Notes: a model not told the origin generated them from the sequence alone. A stretch of DNA of 64,000 nt from Paenibacillus sp. NAIST15-1 (GCF_001894745.1 NZ_BBYF01000008.1:1-64000); one strand, 5' to 3'; counted from the first letter of the stretch, positions 8,281-17,575 are shown. Made by a program: numbers and translations.

Positions 8281-9513
8281 ATGAAGAGATTGCTTTTGTA
8301 CATGACAGTTATATGTATAGGGATGAGTGTTGGATTCAATATTCCTAACGTCTATGCTTCTTCACTTCGAGTCGAGGTGGATGGAAGGGAAGTAGCCTTC
8401 CCGGACGAACTCCCTTATGTGGACGCTGCTACCAACCTGACTATGGTTCCTGCCAAGTTCGTGTCCGAGAAGCTTGGCGCAACAGTGAAGTGGAACAGGC
8501 CGCAGAACCAGATCCTATTTACCTATAAAAATGATACGATTGCGCTGGGGCTTGGAGAAAATCATGCCATTGTAAACGGGGAAACCGTAACATTCGGTGG
8601 GGGCGCTCTGGTCAAAAACGGACGCACCATGGTTCCGCTGCGCTTCATTAGCGAGGCCTTTCATGCTCAAGTGGAATGGCAGCCGAAGCAGAATCAGGTC
8701 AGCATCATGACGGCCGTCAGCAATGTGCCGAAGGGGACATGGATATGGGACAGCCAAGTGATCGTAAGGGATTCAGACAAGGCGATAAGCTTGGCTAAAG
8801 AGCGCAATGTGACTACCATCTACCTTCAAATTAATACTGATATGGCCCCGGCGATCTATGAAAGCTTTGTTCGCAGCGCCAAGGAACAGGGGATTCAAGT
8901 AGAGGCACTAGAGGGACGACCCGAATGGGCTTATAAGAAAAACCAGGATAAAATAAAAAAATTCATTGCTTGGGTCAACGCCTACAATGCGTCCGTCGAA
9001 GCGGAGGCAAGGTTTGCGGGACTACATTTCGATATCGAGCCTTACCGCTTAAGCGAATGGAAGAAAGACAATAAGGTGCTTTTGGAAGGCTGGATGGACA
9101 ACTTGCGACTGATCGAGAAGGAAACCAAGGAGAACGATCTCAAAATTACGATGGACGTTCCGTATTGGCTGAATACGATCAAAGTGCCGGGGACGGATTA
9201 CAGCATGAGCGCATGGCTTTTGGAAAAATTCGATTGCCTGGTAATCATGAATTATCGCAATCATGCGTTAGGCAAAAATGGGATCGTGGAAAATGCGCAG
9301 GCGATGCTGAGAGAAGCTTCCACGCTGAAAAAGAAAATTGTCATTGCCGTGGAGACAGTAAAAAGTTCGGAGGGTCCACGGACATCATTCTACTCCATGA
9401 GCAGCGAAACGATGGAAAAGGAACTGCAAGCCGCCCATAACCAATTAACACGCTATATGAGCTATGCTGGATTTGCTGTTCATGATTTTAAAAGTTGGCA
9501 GGCTATGAAATAA
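8281..9513 (+). CDS. Secreted protein: copper-amine-oxidase-N stalk domain plus TIM-barrel-like domain
   Basis: The start at 8281 gives a clean signal peptide (KRLLLYMTVICIGMSV, likely cleavage after VYA); the longer reading begins in non-coding-like sequence. Residues about 30-140 are a copper-amine-oxidase N-terminal (stalk) domain, with YVDAATNLTMVPAKFVSEKLGA and the second repeat NGRTMVPLRFISEAFHAQVEW. The remainder, about 260 residues, has barrel-like segments (TIYLQINTDM, FAGLHFDIEPY, LKITMDVPYW, CLVIMNYR, KIVIAVET). The acidic FDIEPY strand end resembles glycoside-hydrolase-like barrels, but no enzyme family can be named. Probably exported and wall-associated. 410 residues. Confidence 0.85.
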   Translation: MKRLLLYMTVICIGMSVGFNIPNVYASSLRVEVDGREVAFPDELPYVDAATNLTMVPAKFVSEKLGATVKWNRPQNQILFTYKNDTIALGLGENHAIVNGETVTFGGGALVKNGRTMVPLRFISEAFHAQVEWQPKQNQVSIMTAVSNVPKGTWIWDSQVIVRDSDKAISLAKERNVTTIYLQINTDMAPAIYESFVRSAKEQGIQVEALEGRPEWAYKKNQDKIKKFIAWVNAYNASVEAEARFAGLHFDIEPYRLSEWKKDNKVLLEGWMDNLRLIEKETKENDLKITMDVPYWLNTIKVPGTDYSMSAWLLEKFDCLVIMNYRNHALGKNGIVENAQAMLREASTLKKKIVIAVETVKSSEGPRTSFYSMSSETMEKELQAAHNQLTRYMSYAGFAVHDFKSWQAMK

Positions 9514-9692
9514 GAACTACCTTTGACAGGGTTATTATTACGTATCACTTCCATATATTTCAATGGCGAGAGAACTTTGATTCTAATGCTTAGCTTTGAT
9601 ATAGTTAGCTCTTAGGTCGCAAATTAAGGATTAAGGATTAAAACCACCCAGGTACAGGGAACTCTATATACAAACAATCGTGGAGTGATTAT

Positions 9693-9869
9693 ATGAGCAA
9701 AGCTAAGGGTAAGGGCGGAACAGGTAGAGGAACGGATAAAAAGGGTTGGACTAGATGGCAAGCTAGTGAAAGAAGAGCAAAAAACAAACCAAAACCTTAC
9801 ACAAGCAAAGGTACTAAAAAAGCGAATGGGCCAAAGTCGGATGGCGCAAAGAGCACAAGCAGTAAGTAA
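9693..9869 (+). CDS. Small basic Lys/Gly-rich protein (58 aa), DUF3934-like
   Basis: A short gene with a good ribosome site (GGAG eight bases before ATG) encodes 58 residues, about a third of them Lys or Arg. Features are SKAKGKGGTGRGTDKKGW, then TRWQASERRAKN and KPYTSKGTKK. This recalls the small DUF3934 proteins of Bacillus cereus-group genomes; I assign that from memory and it needs a profile search. No hydrophobic segment. A nucleic-acid-binding role would fit the composition but is inference. Confidence 0.7.
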   Translation: MSKAKGKGGTGRGTDKKGWTRWQASERRAKNKPKPYTSKGTKKANGPKSDGAKSTSSK

Positions 9870-10047
9870 TAAAGGATAAAGGGTATGGTTCGTTAGACAG
9901 AAACGTGCACTTTTATTAGAGTCATCAGCAATTTTCAAAATGTGATTACAACATCTAAATGAAAAAATGAGAGAACACCTCTTTTTCTAGCATGGTTTGC
10001 ACGTAGCAATTCCGAGCTGGCTGAATCACTCTCTCCTGAGTGGAAGA

Positions 10048-10086
10048 GAAGCAGCGCGTGCCTGTAAGAACGGCATGCGCTGCTTC
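10048..10086 (-). terminator. Hairpin terminator of the response regulator gene
   Basis: GAAGCAGCGCGTGCC (10048-10062) pairs with GGCATGCGCTGCTTC (10072-10086). On the minus strand it follows the regulator stop codon by about 30 bases. Confidence 0.65.
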
Positions 10087-10118
10087 TTTGCTTGTTATTC
10101 GTCATTCTTTGATTCAGC

Positions 10119-10898
10119 CTAACTGCCATAGAATTCTTGATACTGGCTCGGCGTGACGTGGGCGTACTTTTTGAAAATGCTGATGAAGTACTTGTAGTCG
10201 CTGAAGCCAATATCGTGAGCAATGTTGTAAACTTTGTTGTCGCCTGATTTCAGCAGGTCGATTGACTTTTGGATACGATAGCGATTCAGGAATTCGTTGA
10301 ACGTATAGCTCGTCTCAGCTTTGAATTTCTGATTTAAGTAGTAGGCACTCAAGTCGAGCTGCTCCACAAGATCGTGGATGCTGATTTTCTTCGCATAATT
10401 CTCCTGCACGTACGCGATCATTTGCGATACATACTTCGAAGTCTTCGTTTCTTTCTCCATAAATTTGCTGTTCAGTATCTCTTCGGTTTCTTGCGGATGA
10501 TTCGAAATGACCTCATATTTGCGCTGCAAATCGACCTTCGTCTTGGCCGATTCTAGGGCGGCGATCAATTGATCATCCTCCAGCGGCTTCACGAGGAACT
10601 CGGTTACCCCCAATTGCAGTGCCTGCTTGGCAAGATGGAACTCATTATAGCCGGAAATAATAATGCTGCTGAACGTATGCTGCTGCAAACCCTCGCGAAT
10701 CATGGAGATGCCGTCCATAATGGGCATGTTGATATCCGTGATGACGATATCCGGCTTCAGCTCGCAAATTTTCTCATAACCGTCCTGTCCGTTCAGCGCT
10801 TCTTCCATCACGATGCAATCATACTGCAGCCAATCAATGCTGAAGCGTATGCCTCTGCGTATCATATCTTCATCTTCAACTAGCAGAACCTTGAACAT
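10119..10898 (-). CDS. Response regulator, receiver plus AraC DNA-binding domain (YesN type)
   Basis: N-terminal receiver: LLVEDEDMIRRGI with the acidic pair, phospho-acceptor Asp in DIVITDINMPIMDG, and the Lys in FLVKPLEDD. The C-terminal 100 residues are an AraC double helix-turn-helix (ISIHDLVEQLDLSAYYLNQKFK; IAHDIGFSDYKYFISIFKKY). About 259 residues. GGAG lies eight bases before the ATG at 10898; the GTG at 10907 has no such site. It overlaps the 3' end of the sensor kinase gene by 23 bases. It should act on the adjacent ABC importer promoter, as such pairs usually do. Confidence 0.92.
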   Translation of the reverse strand: MFKVLLVEDEDMIRRGIRFSIDWLQYDCIVMEEALNGQDGYEKICELKPDIVITDINMPIMDGISMIREGLQQHTFSSIIISGYNEFHLAKQALQLGVTEFLVKPLEDDQLIAALESAKTKVDLQRKYEVISNHPQETEEILNSKFMEKETKTSKYVSQMIAYVQENYAKKISIHDLVEQLDLSAYYLNQKFKAETSYTFNEFLNRYRIQKSIDLLKSGDNKVYNIAHDIGFSDYKYFISIFKKYAHVTPSQYQEFYGS

Positions 10899-12591
10899 CG
10901 TCTTCACTCCATTCGTAAGGAATTGTTAGTGTTATACAAGTGCCAGTCCCTTGCTTGCTGTTGATGTGGATGCCGGATTCCTCGCCGTAGAGCAGCACTA
11001 AGCGGCGGTGAACATTGTAGAGCCCGATATGCTGTGTCGTATTGTTTTGGCTGTGTAGGATTCGGTTCACCTTCAGCAGTGTCTCCGCGTCCATGCCTTG
11101 TCCGTTGTCGCATACCTCCAGCATCAGCTTCCCGTCAGAAGGGTAGATGCGGATTTCGATAAGCACATTGCTTTGATTTTGGTAACCATACTTGATAGCG
11201 TTTTCAATGATTGGCTGCAGCAGCAGCTTAGGTACGTATACATGATTGGTTTCCTCTTCGACGGTAATGCGGTATTCCAACCGCTCATTGAACCGGATTT
11301 GCTGCAGCTTCAAATAATCCCGTACATAATTCATGTCATCCTTAAGCTGAACGCTCCGATCATTGCCGATGCTGTATCGCAGCAGTCGCGACAGCAGAAT
11401 AACGATTTGCTGCGCTTGATTGGCGTCCATCTTAATGGCGTATCGCAGCGTCTCCAAAACGTTGAAAATGAAATGCGGATGGAACTGCGATTGCAGCTGC
11501 TTGACCTCGATAATCGTGCGTAGCTCGGACAGCTCTTTATTTTTCATCATCAATTCCTTCAACCGATCCAGCATCACATTGTACTCATCGCCGAGTATCT
11601 CGAACTCATCATTCGTGTGAATATCGACATAGCCGTTGAAATTCCCTTCGCGAAGTTGGGCCAAGGCCAGAATTAATTTATCGACGGATTCAGAATTGCG
11701 GGCAGACATTTTGTTCGATAGGAAATGAATGATGACCCACAGCAGCAGGCTGGCAGCGAGAATAAAGACAGACACCGTGTAGTAGGTGTATTGCTCTGAC
11801 TTGTAGGAATTGAGCGTGACCACTTGAATCGGTGTGCCCGGTATGCGCTTGGTATACATGTAGTACGTACCGTCGTTCAACAGAACATGTCCTTGCTTGT
11901 CCAGCTTAGGACTGAATTTGTTCAATACGCCCTTGGTGACATTGCTGGTAGTGGCAATGATCGTGTTATGCTCGTCCGTGATCATCGCAATCTCATTGTT
12001 CTGTTCGAAAATGAGCTTCTGCATGTCAGATTCGTAGAGCTGGTAGATGATATAGCCAATCGTCTGCTCATCCTTGACGATCGCTTTGCCGAACGTGTAG
12101 CTTGTGTCGCGATCATGGGAATAGCGGAAGCTGTTCATTTCAGTCAGCGTGTTGCCGGATTTCTGATCAATCCGGTTGATGAGATTGCCGAAGGCGAAGC
12201 TGTTGTAGAGTGCATCCGGCGAATCGGAGCTGGCTCGGAAGATGCCGTCCGTGTCGACGATATGGAAGATGCTCTTCACCTTTTGCCGATTATTGAAGTC
12301 ATAGAATTCGGAATACACCTTGTCGCTGCCTAAGCGTGTAGTCACATATTTCGTCACGGCAGGTGAGATAGCCATCCGATTGATTTCCTCGTGATACTGT
12401 TGAAACACCTCCGCCATAGATTTACTGATCGACTCGGCGGCCTCCGTCGTTTTTTGCGTCAAATTCATCCTTCCGTTAATGATCGTAAAGATGAAAAACA
12501 GCACAATCAAAATCAAAAATGGAATCACCGCATACAGCTGAAATAAGTGACGGGTTGACTCCTTGAAGGTGCGAATCTTCTTCTGTTCCAT
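10876..12591 (-). CDS. Sensor histidine kinase, YesM type
   Basis: A 571-residue membrane kinase. It has an N-terminal helix (FLILIVLFFIFTIING), an extracellular sensor region of about 230 residues, a second helix (SVFILAASLLLWVIIHFL) and a HAMP segment. The HisKA_YesM-like box is QSQFHPHFIFNVLETLRY (phospho-accepting His near residue 372). The ATPase boxes are IENAIKYGY and VCDNGQGMD. Ends with partial overlap of the regulator gene. The extracellular sensor domain and the importer upstream suggest that it senses the importer substrate outside the cell. Confidence 0.92.
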   Translation of the reverse strand: MEQKKIRTFKESTRHLFQLYAVIPFLILIVLFFIFTIINGRMNLTQKTTEAAESISKSMAEVFQQYHEEINRMAISPAVTKYVTTRLGSDKVYSEFYDFNNRQKVKSIFHIVDTDGIFRASSDSPDALYNSFAFGNLINRIDQKSGNTLTEMNSFRYSHDRDTSYTFGKAIVKDEQTIGYIIYQLYESDMQKLIFEQNNEIAMITDEHNTIIATTSNVTKGVLNKFSPKLDKQGHVLLNDGTYYMYTKRIPGTPIQVVTLNSYKSEQYTYYTVSVFILAASLLLWVIIHFLSNKMSARNSESVDKLILALAQLREGNFNGYVDIHTNDEFEILGDEYNVMLDRLKELMMKNKELSELRTIIEVKQLQSQFHPHFIFNVLETLRYAIKMDANQAQQIVILLSRLLRYSIGNDRSVQLKDDMNYVRDYLKLQQIRFNERLEYRITVEEETNHVYVPKLLLQPIIENAIKYGYQNQSNVLIEIRIYPSDGKLMLEVCDNGQGMDAETLLKVNRILHSQNNTTQHIGLYNVHRRLVLLYGEESGIHINSKQGTGTCITLTIPYEWSEDDVQGSAS

Positions 12592-12668
12592 GTCTCCCTC
12601 CAGTGTCGGTAAGCCCTTTCATTCCATATTATACTGGTTCGTTGTTGAAAGAAGATCATCCAAATACA

Positions 12669-12714
12669 ACCAAGCCGGCCCTCCAGATGAGGTACCGACT
12701 TGGTGTGGATGAAG
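12669..12714 (-). terminator. Intercistronic hairpin between importer and two-component genes
   Basis: ACCAAGCCGG pairs imperfectly with CCGACTTGGT across 26 bases. It may attenuate read-through from the importer genes into the sensor kinase gene. The remainder of 12592-12809 shows nothing else. Confidence 0.4.
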
Positions 12715-12809
12715 CATTCAAATATGTTGTTCAAGAAGTTTGGTTTTCAGTACCGAGTTACTTCCTGTGCAACTTCGTGATCAAAGGCGGACTTTTTGAA
12801 TTTCCTCTC

Positions 12810-14465
12810 TTATAGGGAGACTTCTTTTTGTCCGGACAACTTCAGGAAGACGAGCAGCGATATGACTGTGATGACGGTCAGGATTGTAGATAGTGCTGCT
12901 GCCACGCCATAGTTACCGCGAATAACTTCGGTATAAATGGCTACCGTAACGGTCTTCGTCTTACCTGTATACAAGATGATCGAGGTACTTAATTCAGTAA
13001 TGATTGTGATCCAGCTTAGAATTGCACCAGAGACAACGCCCGCGAGCATCATCGGCAGTGTAATCTTGAAGAATGTTTTCATCTGGGAAGCGCCCAAGCT
13101 GATTGCGGCTTCCTCAATACCGCCGTTAATTTGATGCAAAATGGCTGCACTGGAACGAATCGTATAAGGCAAACGCCGAATGACGAACGAGATAATCATA
13201 ATGAATGCTGTTCCGCTCAGTGCCAGCGGCTTATCGTTGAACGTAATCAACAAGGCGATACCTAAGATAGAACCAGGAACGATGTAAGGGAACATCGTGA
13301 AAATATCGATTGTGTTCGTTAATGCATTCTTTCTGCGAACGGTTACGTAAGCAATCAGAATCGCAAGCAGGATAATGATGACGAGCGACACGATAGCTAG
13401 GATGAACGTGTTCGTAATGACACCACCGATGCTACTGAAAGCATTCTGATAGCTTTGCAGTGAGAAGCCATCAACGAAGACGCGGCCGTTCGATTTCAAG
13501 AATGAAGTATAAATGACGTACAATTGCGGCAGCAGCGCGATTAACGTATACAGATAGATGACAGCATGCGCCGCGATGTTGCCGATGCCTTTCTTCTTCT
13601 TCGCTTCAAGCGGGTGCAAAGCACTCATTGTGATGGATTTGCGATTGGCGATAAACTTTTGCATCAGGAAGACTGCTGTTGCGAACAATACAACGATGAC
13701 ACTGATTGCGGCAGCAAAGCCGTCGTCGCCGCCGACTTCACTGATGAACTCGGTAAAGATCAGGACAGGAACGGTCTTGTAGCCTTCACCGATCAGCATC
13801 GGCGTACCGAAGTCAGCCAGCGCGCGCATGAACACGAGCAGACCGCCTGCGAGCAGGGTTGGTGTGATGAGCGGGAGCAGTACCTTGCGCATCTTGTTGA
13901 TGCCCTTATAGCCCATGCTCTCTGCTGCTTCCATAAGCGATTGATCCACATTTTTGAGTGCCCCGGATACGTACATGAAGATAAGAGGCACCATTTGCAG
14001 GGTCAAGACAACTAAAATACCGGTAAATCCATATATGTCAGGCATTTGGAAGCCAAATGTATTGCTGACGAATTTGGTAATGACGCCGTTTCTTCCGAGT
14101 AGAAGAATCCAAGAGTAAGCACCGATGAATGGGGCCGACATGGACGAGAGCAGAATCAAAATCCGAATCGTTGAGTCCCCTTTAATCTTAACGGTAGCCA
14201 TTATATAGGCTAGCGGTGTTGCGATGAGCGCCGCAAGGGCGGTTACGCTGACGGTAACTTTAATACTGTTGAATAGTGCATTGGTGTAATACGGCTTGCT
14301 GAAAAACTTCACGAAGTAGGCGAGTGAGAAATCGCCTGTTGTACCGTTGAAAAAGCTTTTGAACAGCATCGTAAACAAAGGCAAGGCTAGGAACAAAAGA
14401 TAGAAACCAAATATCAGGAACGAAATGTTAGTCCAGACGTCAAATCGTTTGCGCGTCCCCCTCAT
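12810..14465 (-). CDS. ABC importer permease, double-length (FbpB/AfuB-like)
   Basis: A 551-residue permease made of two fused halves of about six helices. Each half has an EAA loop: MEAAESMGYKGINKMRKVLLPL in the first, IEEAAISLGASQMKTFFKITLPM in the second. This architecture is typical of importers annotated as ferric iron transporters, but the same family includes hexose-phosphate (AfuABC), thiamine and phosphonate systems. Its start overlaps the ATPase stop by four bases (ATGA), so translation is coupled. Confidence 0.9.
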   Translation of the reverse strand: MRGTRKRFDVWTNISFLIFGFYLLFLALPLFTMLFKSFFNGTTGDFSLAYFVKFFSKPYYTNALFNSIKVTVSVTALAALIATPLAYIMATVKIKGDSTIRILILLSSMSAPFIGAYSWILLLGRNGVITKFVSNTFGFQMPDIYGFTGILVVLTLQMVPLIFMYVSGALKNVDQSLMEAAESMGYKGINKMRKVLLPLITPTLLAGGLLVFMRALADFGTPMLIGEGYKTVPVLIFTEFISEVGGDDGFAAAISVIVVLFATAVFLMQKFIANRKSITMSALHPLEAKKKKGIGNIAAHAVIYLYTLIALLPQLYVIYTSFLKSNGRVFVDGFSLQSYQNAFSSIGGVITNTFILAIVSLVIIILLAILIAYVTVRRKNALTNTIDIFTMFPYIVPGSILGIALLITFNDKPLALSGTAFIMIISFVIRRLPYTIRSSAAILHQINGGIEEAAISLGASQMKTFFKITLPMMLAGVVSGAILSWITIITELSTSIILYTGKTKTVTVAIYTEVIRGNYGVAAALSTILTVITVISLLVFLKLSGQKEVSL

Positions 14466-15568
14466 AGTTGACCGCCCCTTGTATAGTTCAATTCACCTGC
14501 AGCATCGTATACATTGATTTTTTCCTTTTTCACCTTCAAATGAACGACTTGGCCAGGATCAAGAATCTGTGTTGTCTTCGATTCCTGTGTAATTTCCACG
14601 CGCTGACCGGATTCCAGATCGACGAAGTAATGCGTGTTCTGACCCAAAAAGACGCTGTGTACGATGGTTGCCTTCATACCCGTCTGATCCTCAGTAATGA
14701 CGAATTCCTCTGGTCGAACCGAGATTTTGACATTCAATTCATTTTGCTTCGCTGAAGCCGGAAGCTGAATGTTAGGAAGCTCCTCAGCATAGCCGGAACC
14801 GAAGTTCACCTTATAGTTGTCGCCCTGACGCGTTAAGCTGCCTTCGATAATGTTCGTGCGGCCGATGAATGTAGCTACGAATACGTTGGCTGGACGTTGG
14901 TAGATTTCCTGCGGTGTGCCCAAGTGCTGAATGACGCCTGACTTCATAACGGCGATGCGATCGGATACAGCCATAGCCTCTTCCTGATCGTGTGTTACAT
15001 ACACCGTTGTAATGCCGACTTCGCGTTGAATTTCCTTAATCGCGTTCCGCATATCGACGCGGAGCTTCGCATCAAGGTTGGACAACGGTTCGTCCATGAG
15101 CAGTACATCCGGGTGGATGACGATTGCACGGGCAAGCGCGACGCGCTGCTGTTGGCCACCGGACAGGTTCTTCGGCATGCGATCTTTATATTGCTCGATT
15201 TGTACGACCTTGAGGATATCTTCTACTTTGTCGTTGATTTCGGCCTTGGACAGCTTCCGGTTCTCTAGACCGAACGCAATATTTCCCTTAACGGTAAGGT
15301 GAGGGAAGATCGCATAGCTCTGGAACACCATCCCGATATTCCGCTTGCCTGGCTCAACCTGATTAATGACGCGTTCGTTGAAGTTGATTGTTCCGCCTTC
15401 AATGCTGTTGAAGCCAGCAATCATGCGCAGAAGTGTCGTTTTTCCGCACCCGGAAGGACCGAGAAGCGTGAAGAATTCGCCTTTCTTGATCTCCAAGGAC
15501 AACTCTGGGATGACGGTCGTATCGCCGTATTTCTTGACTAGGTCTTTTATTTTTATTGTTACGCTCAT
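14462..15568 (-). CDS. ABC importer ATP-binding protein (PotA/FbpC/AfuC-like)
   Basis: About 368 residues. Walker A is LLGPSGCGKTTLLRM, the signature LSGGQQQRVALARAI, Walker B VLLMDEPLSNLDAKL, and the switch His is in YVTHDQEEA. The C-terminal TOBE-like domain (ISVRPEEFVI) is usual for the sugar/spermidine/iron MOI-type ATPases. Start: AGGTG six bases before the ATG at 15568; a GTG nine bases upstream is the alternative. A strong inverted repeat separates it from the binding-protein gene. Confidence 0.93.
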   Translation of the reverse strand: MSVTIKIKDLVKKYGDTTVIPELSLEIKKGEFFTLLGPSGCGKTTLLRMIAGFNSIEGGTINFNERVINQVEPGKRNIGMVFQSYAIFPHLTVKGNIAFGLENRKLSKAEINDKVEDILKVVQIEQYKDRMPKNLSGGQQQRVALARAIVIHPDVLLMDEPLSNLDAKLRVDMRNAIKEIQREVGITTVYVTHDQEEAMAVSDRIAVMKSGVIQHLGTPQEIYQRPANVFVATFIGRTNIIEGSLTRQGDNYKVNFGSGYAEELPNIQLPASAKQNELNVKISVRPEEFVITEDQTGMKATIVHSVFLGQNTHYFVDLESGQRVEITQESKTTQILDPGQVVHLKVKKEKINVYDAAGELNYTRGGQL

Positions 15569-15595
15569 TGTTGTCACCTAACCTTTTTATAGGTA

Positions 15596-15645
15596 GTCAA
15601 AAAGTCCGATAATCAAAAGTGGTGCTGAGAACCGGACTTTTTGAC
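15596..15645 (-). terminator. Strong inverted repeat between binding-protein and ATPase genes
   Basis: GTCAAAAAGTCCG (15596-15608) and CGGACTTTTTGAC (15633-15645) are perfect 13-base arms. On the minus strand it lies 26 bases after the binding-protein stop. Such elements usually cause partial termination or protect the 3' end, raising binding protein over membrane components. Confidence 0.7.
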
Positions 15646-15671
15646 ACGCATATTTTGATTCTGAAAACCGA

Positions 15672-16691
15672 TTATTTGCTTGTGAATACAGAGATGTAGC
15701 GCTCTACGATTTCAGATTTATGTGCACTCACGTAGTCTGTATCTTCGTCAATCATGTTTATCTTGTCGAGTGGCGTCATGTAGTCGCCGAGCTGTGTATC
15801 TTTGCGAAGCGGACGGTTCGTCAATTGCGTGCCGAATGCATCTTGCGCTTCCTTGGACAGGATGAAGTCGATAAATTTCTTCGCATTTTCCATGTGTGGT
15901 GCGTCTTTAATAATGGCGGATGCTGCATCCAAGAATACTGCGCCTTCCTTCGGATACACGACTTCTACCGGTGCACCGTTTCTGACATATGTGCTAGAAG
16001 GATCTTCGTATGTCAAGCCAACGATGTACTCGCCGTCTGCGACACTCTTATGAACCGCACCAGAGCCGCTTGCAATTTTGCCGTCGAGATTCTCAATCAG
16101 CTTGCTGACATAATCCCAGCCCTTTTGATTTTCATAGTCGCCGCCCATAGCTTTCAGCATGTTCGTAAGCTGAGCGAAGGCGGAGCTGGAGCTTGCCGGG
16201 TCAGCGGATGCAATTTTGCCTTTCAGCTTCGGATTGAGCAAATCTTCATAACCCTCAATTTTGATATCGCCGATCAGGTTCTTGTTCACGAGCAGCACGC
16301 TGCCGTCTGAAACAAACGGAGTTGCGAACCCTGTCTTATTGCGATGGCCTTCAATCAAGTTCGCATCTTCTGGAGATACGTAAGGCTCATACAGGTCAGC
16401 ATGCTCGCGGTAGCCCGCCATGGAGCCGCCGAACATAACGTCCGCGTAAGGATTTTTCTTTTCGGACTGTAGACGCTTAACAATTTCGCCTGTACCGGCT
16501 GTTACGAGCTCAACCGTAATGCCTGTCTTCTTTTCAAACATTGGGATGATCGTCTTGATGATTTCTTCGCTGTTCGGACTGTAAATGACCAATTTATTGG
16601 ATGAACCCGAATCCGATTCACTGCCGCCACAACCGCTTAACACTCCGACAAACATCATGCAAGCCGCTAGCATCAAAGAAAGCCTTTTCAT
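15672..16691 (-). CDS. ABC importer substrate-binding lipoprotein (family 1, AfuA/FbpA-like)
   Basis: The start at 16691 is set by AGGGGG upstream and gives a lipoprotein signal (MLAACMMFVGVLSGC, Cys acylation). The longer reading adds 29 unlikely residues. The mature part begins LVIYSPNSEEII and contains EIVKRLQSEKKNPYADVMFGG, features of the iron/polyamine-type binding proteins. The tyrosine pair (YY) of ferric-binding proteins is not obvious to me, which weakens an iron role. 339 residues. First gene of the operon and the only one with its own strong promoter. Confidence 0.9.
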   Translation of the reverse strand: MKRLSLMLAACMMFVGVLSGCGGSESDSGSSNKLVIYSPNSEEIIKTIIPMFEKKTGITVELVTAGTGEIVKRLQSEKKNPYADVMFGGSMAGYREHADLYEPYVSPEDANLIEGHRNKTGFATPFVSDGSVLLVNKNLIGDIKIEGYEDLLNPKLKGKIASADPASSSSAFAQLTNMLKAMGGDYENQKGWDYVSKLIENLDGKIASGSGAVHKSVADGEYIVGLTYEDPSSTYVRNGAPVEVVYPKEGAVFLDAASAIIKDAPHMENAKKFIDFILSKEAQDAFGTQLTNRPLRKDTQLGDYMTPLDKINMIDEDTDYVSAHKSEIVERYISVFTSK

Positions 16692-16734
16692 TTGTATATT
16701 CCCCCTTGAGCAATGTTCATTGCGTTGTGAGTCT

Positions 16735-16762
16735 ATTGTAGCAAGTATGGTACCGCTTACAA
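16735..16762 (-). promoter_or_regulatory. Promoter with overlapping cre (CcpA) site
   Basis: On the minus strand TTGTAA (-35) and TACAAT (-10) are separated by 16 bases. TGTAAGCGGTACCA (16761-16748) overlaps the -35 and spacer and matches the cre pattern TGWAANCGNTNNCA throughout. Binding here should block initiation when preferred sugars are present. Confidence 0.6.
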
Positions 16763-16937
16763 ATCCTATAATCCGCAAACATCGTCTAAAATTCGCAAGT
16801 GTATTTTGGAGGGGAGGACCTAAAGTAGAAACAGCGAATAATGCGTTTTCTTTGACTTCGAATGAAAAAAATAGAGACTATGATTAGTTTAATTCGAGAC
16901 ATGGTTAAATCCTTTCATAAGTATTAGTTGTTAATTA

Positions 16938-17001
16938 TCAATAATAATTTAACGATAAACATTAAATTATTATTGAAATACATAAACATCCCTGCTATGC
17001 T
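16938..17001 (+). promoter_or_regulatory. Promoter with perfect 15-bp inverted repeat operator
   Basis: TCAATAATAATTTAA (16938-16952) is perfectly repeated in inverse at 16962-16976, with nine bases between. The right arm overlaps the -35 TTGAAA (16973-16978). A -10 TATGCT (16996-17001) follows after 17 bases. The HTH protein encoded by the second gene of this operon is the obvious candidate to bind it. Confidence 0.6.
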
Positions 17002-17032
17002 CTAGTCATCATAATAAAGGAGCAGGAAACAT

Positions 17033-17575
17033 ATGAGCACCCTTAAAATTCAGAAAACGAGCAAAATATTGGCTGTTTGTTTACGAATGCTGTGTATCAT
17101 GCTGTTGCTAGTAACGATTGTGGAAATTGTCGCAATCCTATGGCTTTCTCAGATGTCAGGGGATGAAATTCCAGCAGCAATAAACACTATGAGCTCTATA
17201 TTCTTACATATCGACCATAGTGATTACGCCAAATCGGATCTGATTATTACATTCAGTGGGGATGTAGTGAGGCTATGTCTAATCATGGTGATACTATTTA
17301 TTGCCGGGGGGATTTTTAAAGATATTAGTAAGGATTATACACCGTTTGTTGCCAAGCATATGAAGCGTTTGAAACGGATATCCTTGCTCATAGCTGGGAT
17401 CGCCATTATTCCTGGATTTGTTGAAATAGCAATGATTCAAATGGTCACGCCAGCGGCAAGGGTTAATGTGTCGTTTGAGCTGTTTTATATTTTGGTCGCG
17501 GTCGTATTCTTTTGTCTAGCTCAAATATTCGATTATGGTAGAATGCTGCAACAGCAATCCGATGAAACTCTGTAA
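17033..17575 (+). CDS. DUF2975 membrane protein (YoaS-like)
   Basis: A 180-residue protein with four predicted helices (MLCIMLLLVTIVEIVAIL; LCLIMVILFIAGGIF; ISLLIAGIAIIPGFVEIAM; LFYILVAVVFFCLAQIF). The DUF2975 pattern is recognisable by layout and by the neighbour: in Bacillus, YoaS is encoded just before a small Cro/CI-type regulator, YozG, as here. Function is unknown. Start: ATG after AAAGGAG. The next gene follows after 13 bases. Confidence 0.85.
   Translation: MSTLKIQKTSKILAVCLRMLCIMLLLVTIVEIVAILWLSQMSGDEIPAAINTMSSIFLHIDHSDYAKSDLIITFSGDVVRLCLIMVILFIAGGIFKDISKDYTPFVAKHMKRLKRISLLIAGIAIIPGFVEIAMIQMVTPAARVNVSFELFYILVAVVFFCLAQIFDYGRMLQQQSDETL

Noticed and set aside
14462..16691. Plain annotation as ferric iron importer
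   Set aside because: Family resemblance alone does not fix the substrate; the cre site and the two-component partner point to carbon uptake.
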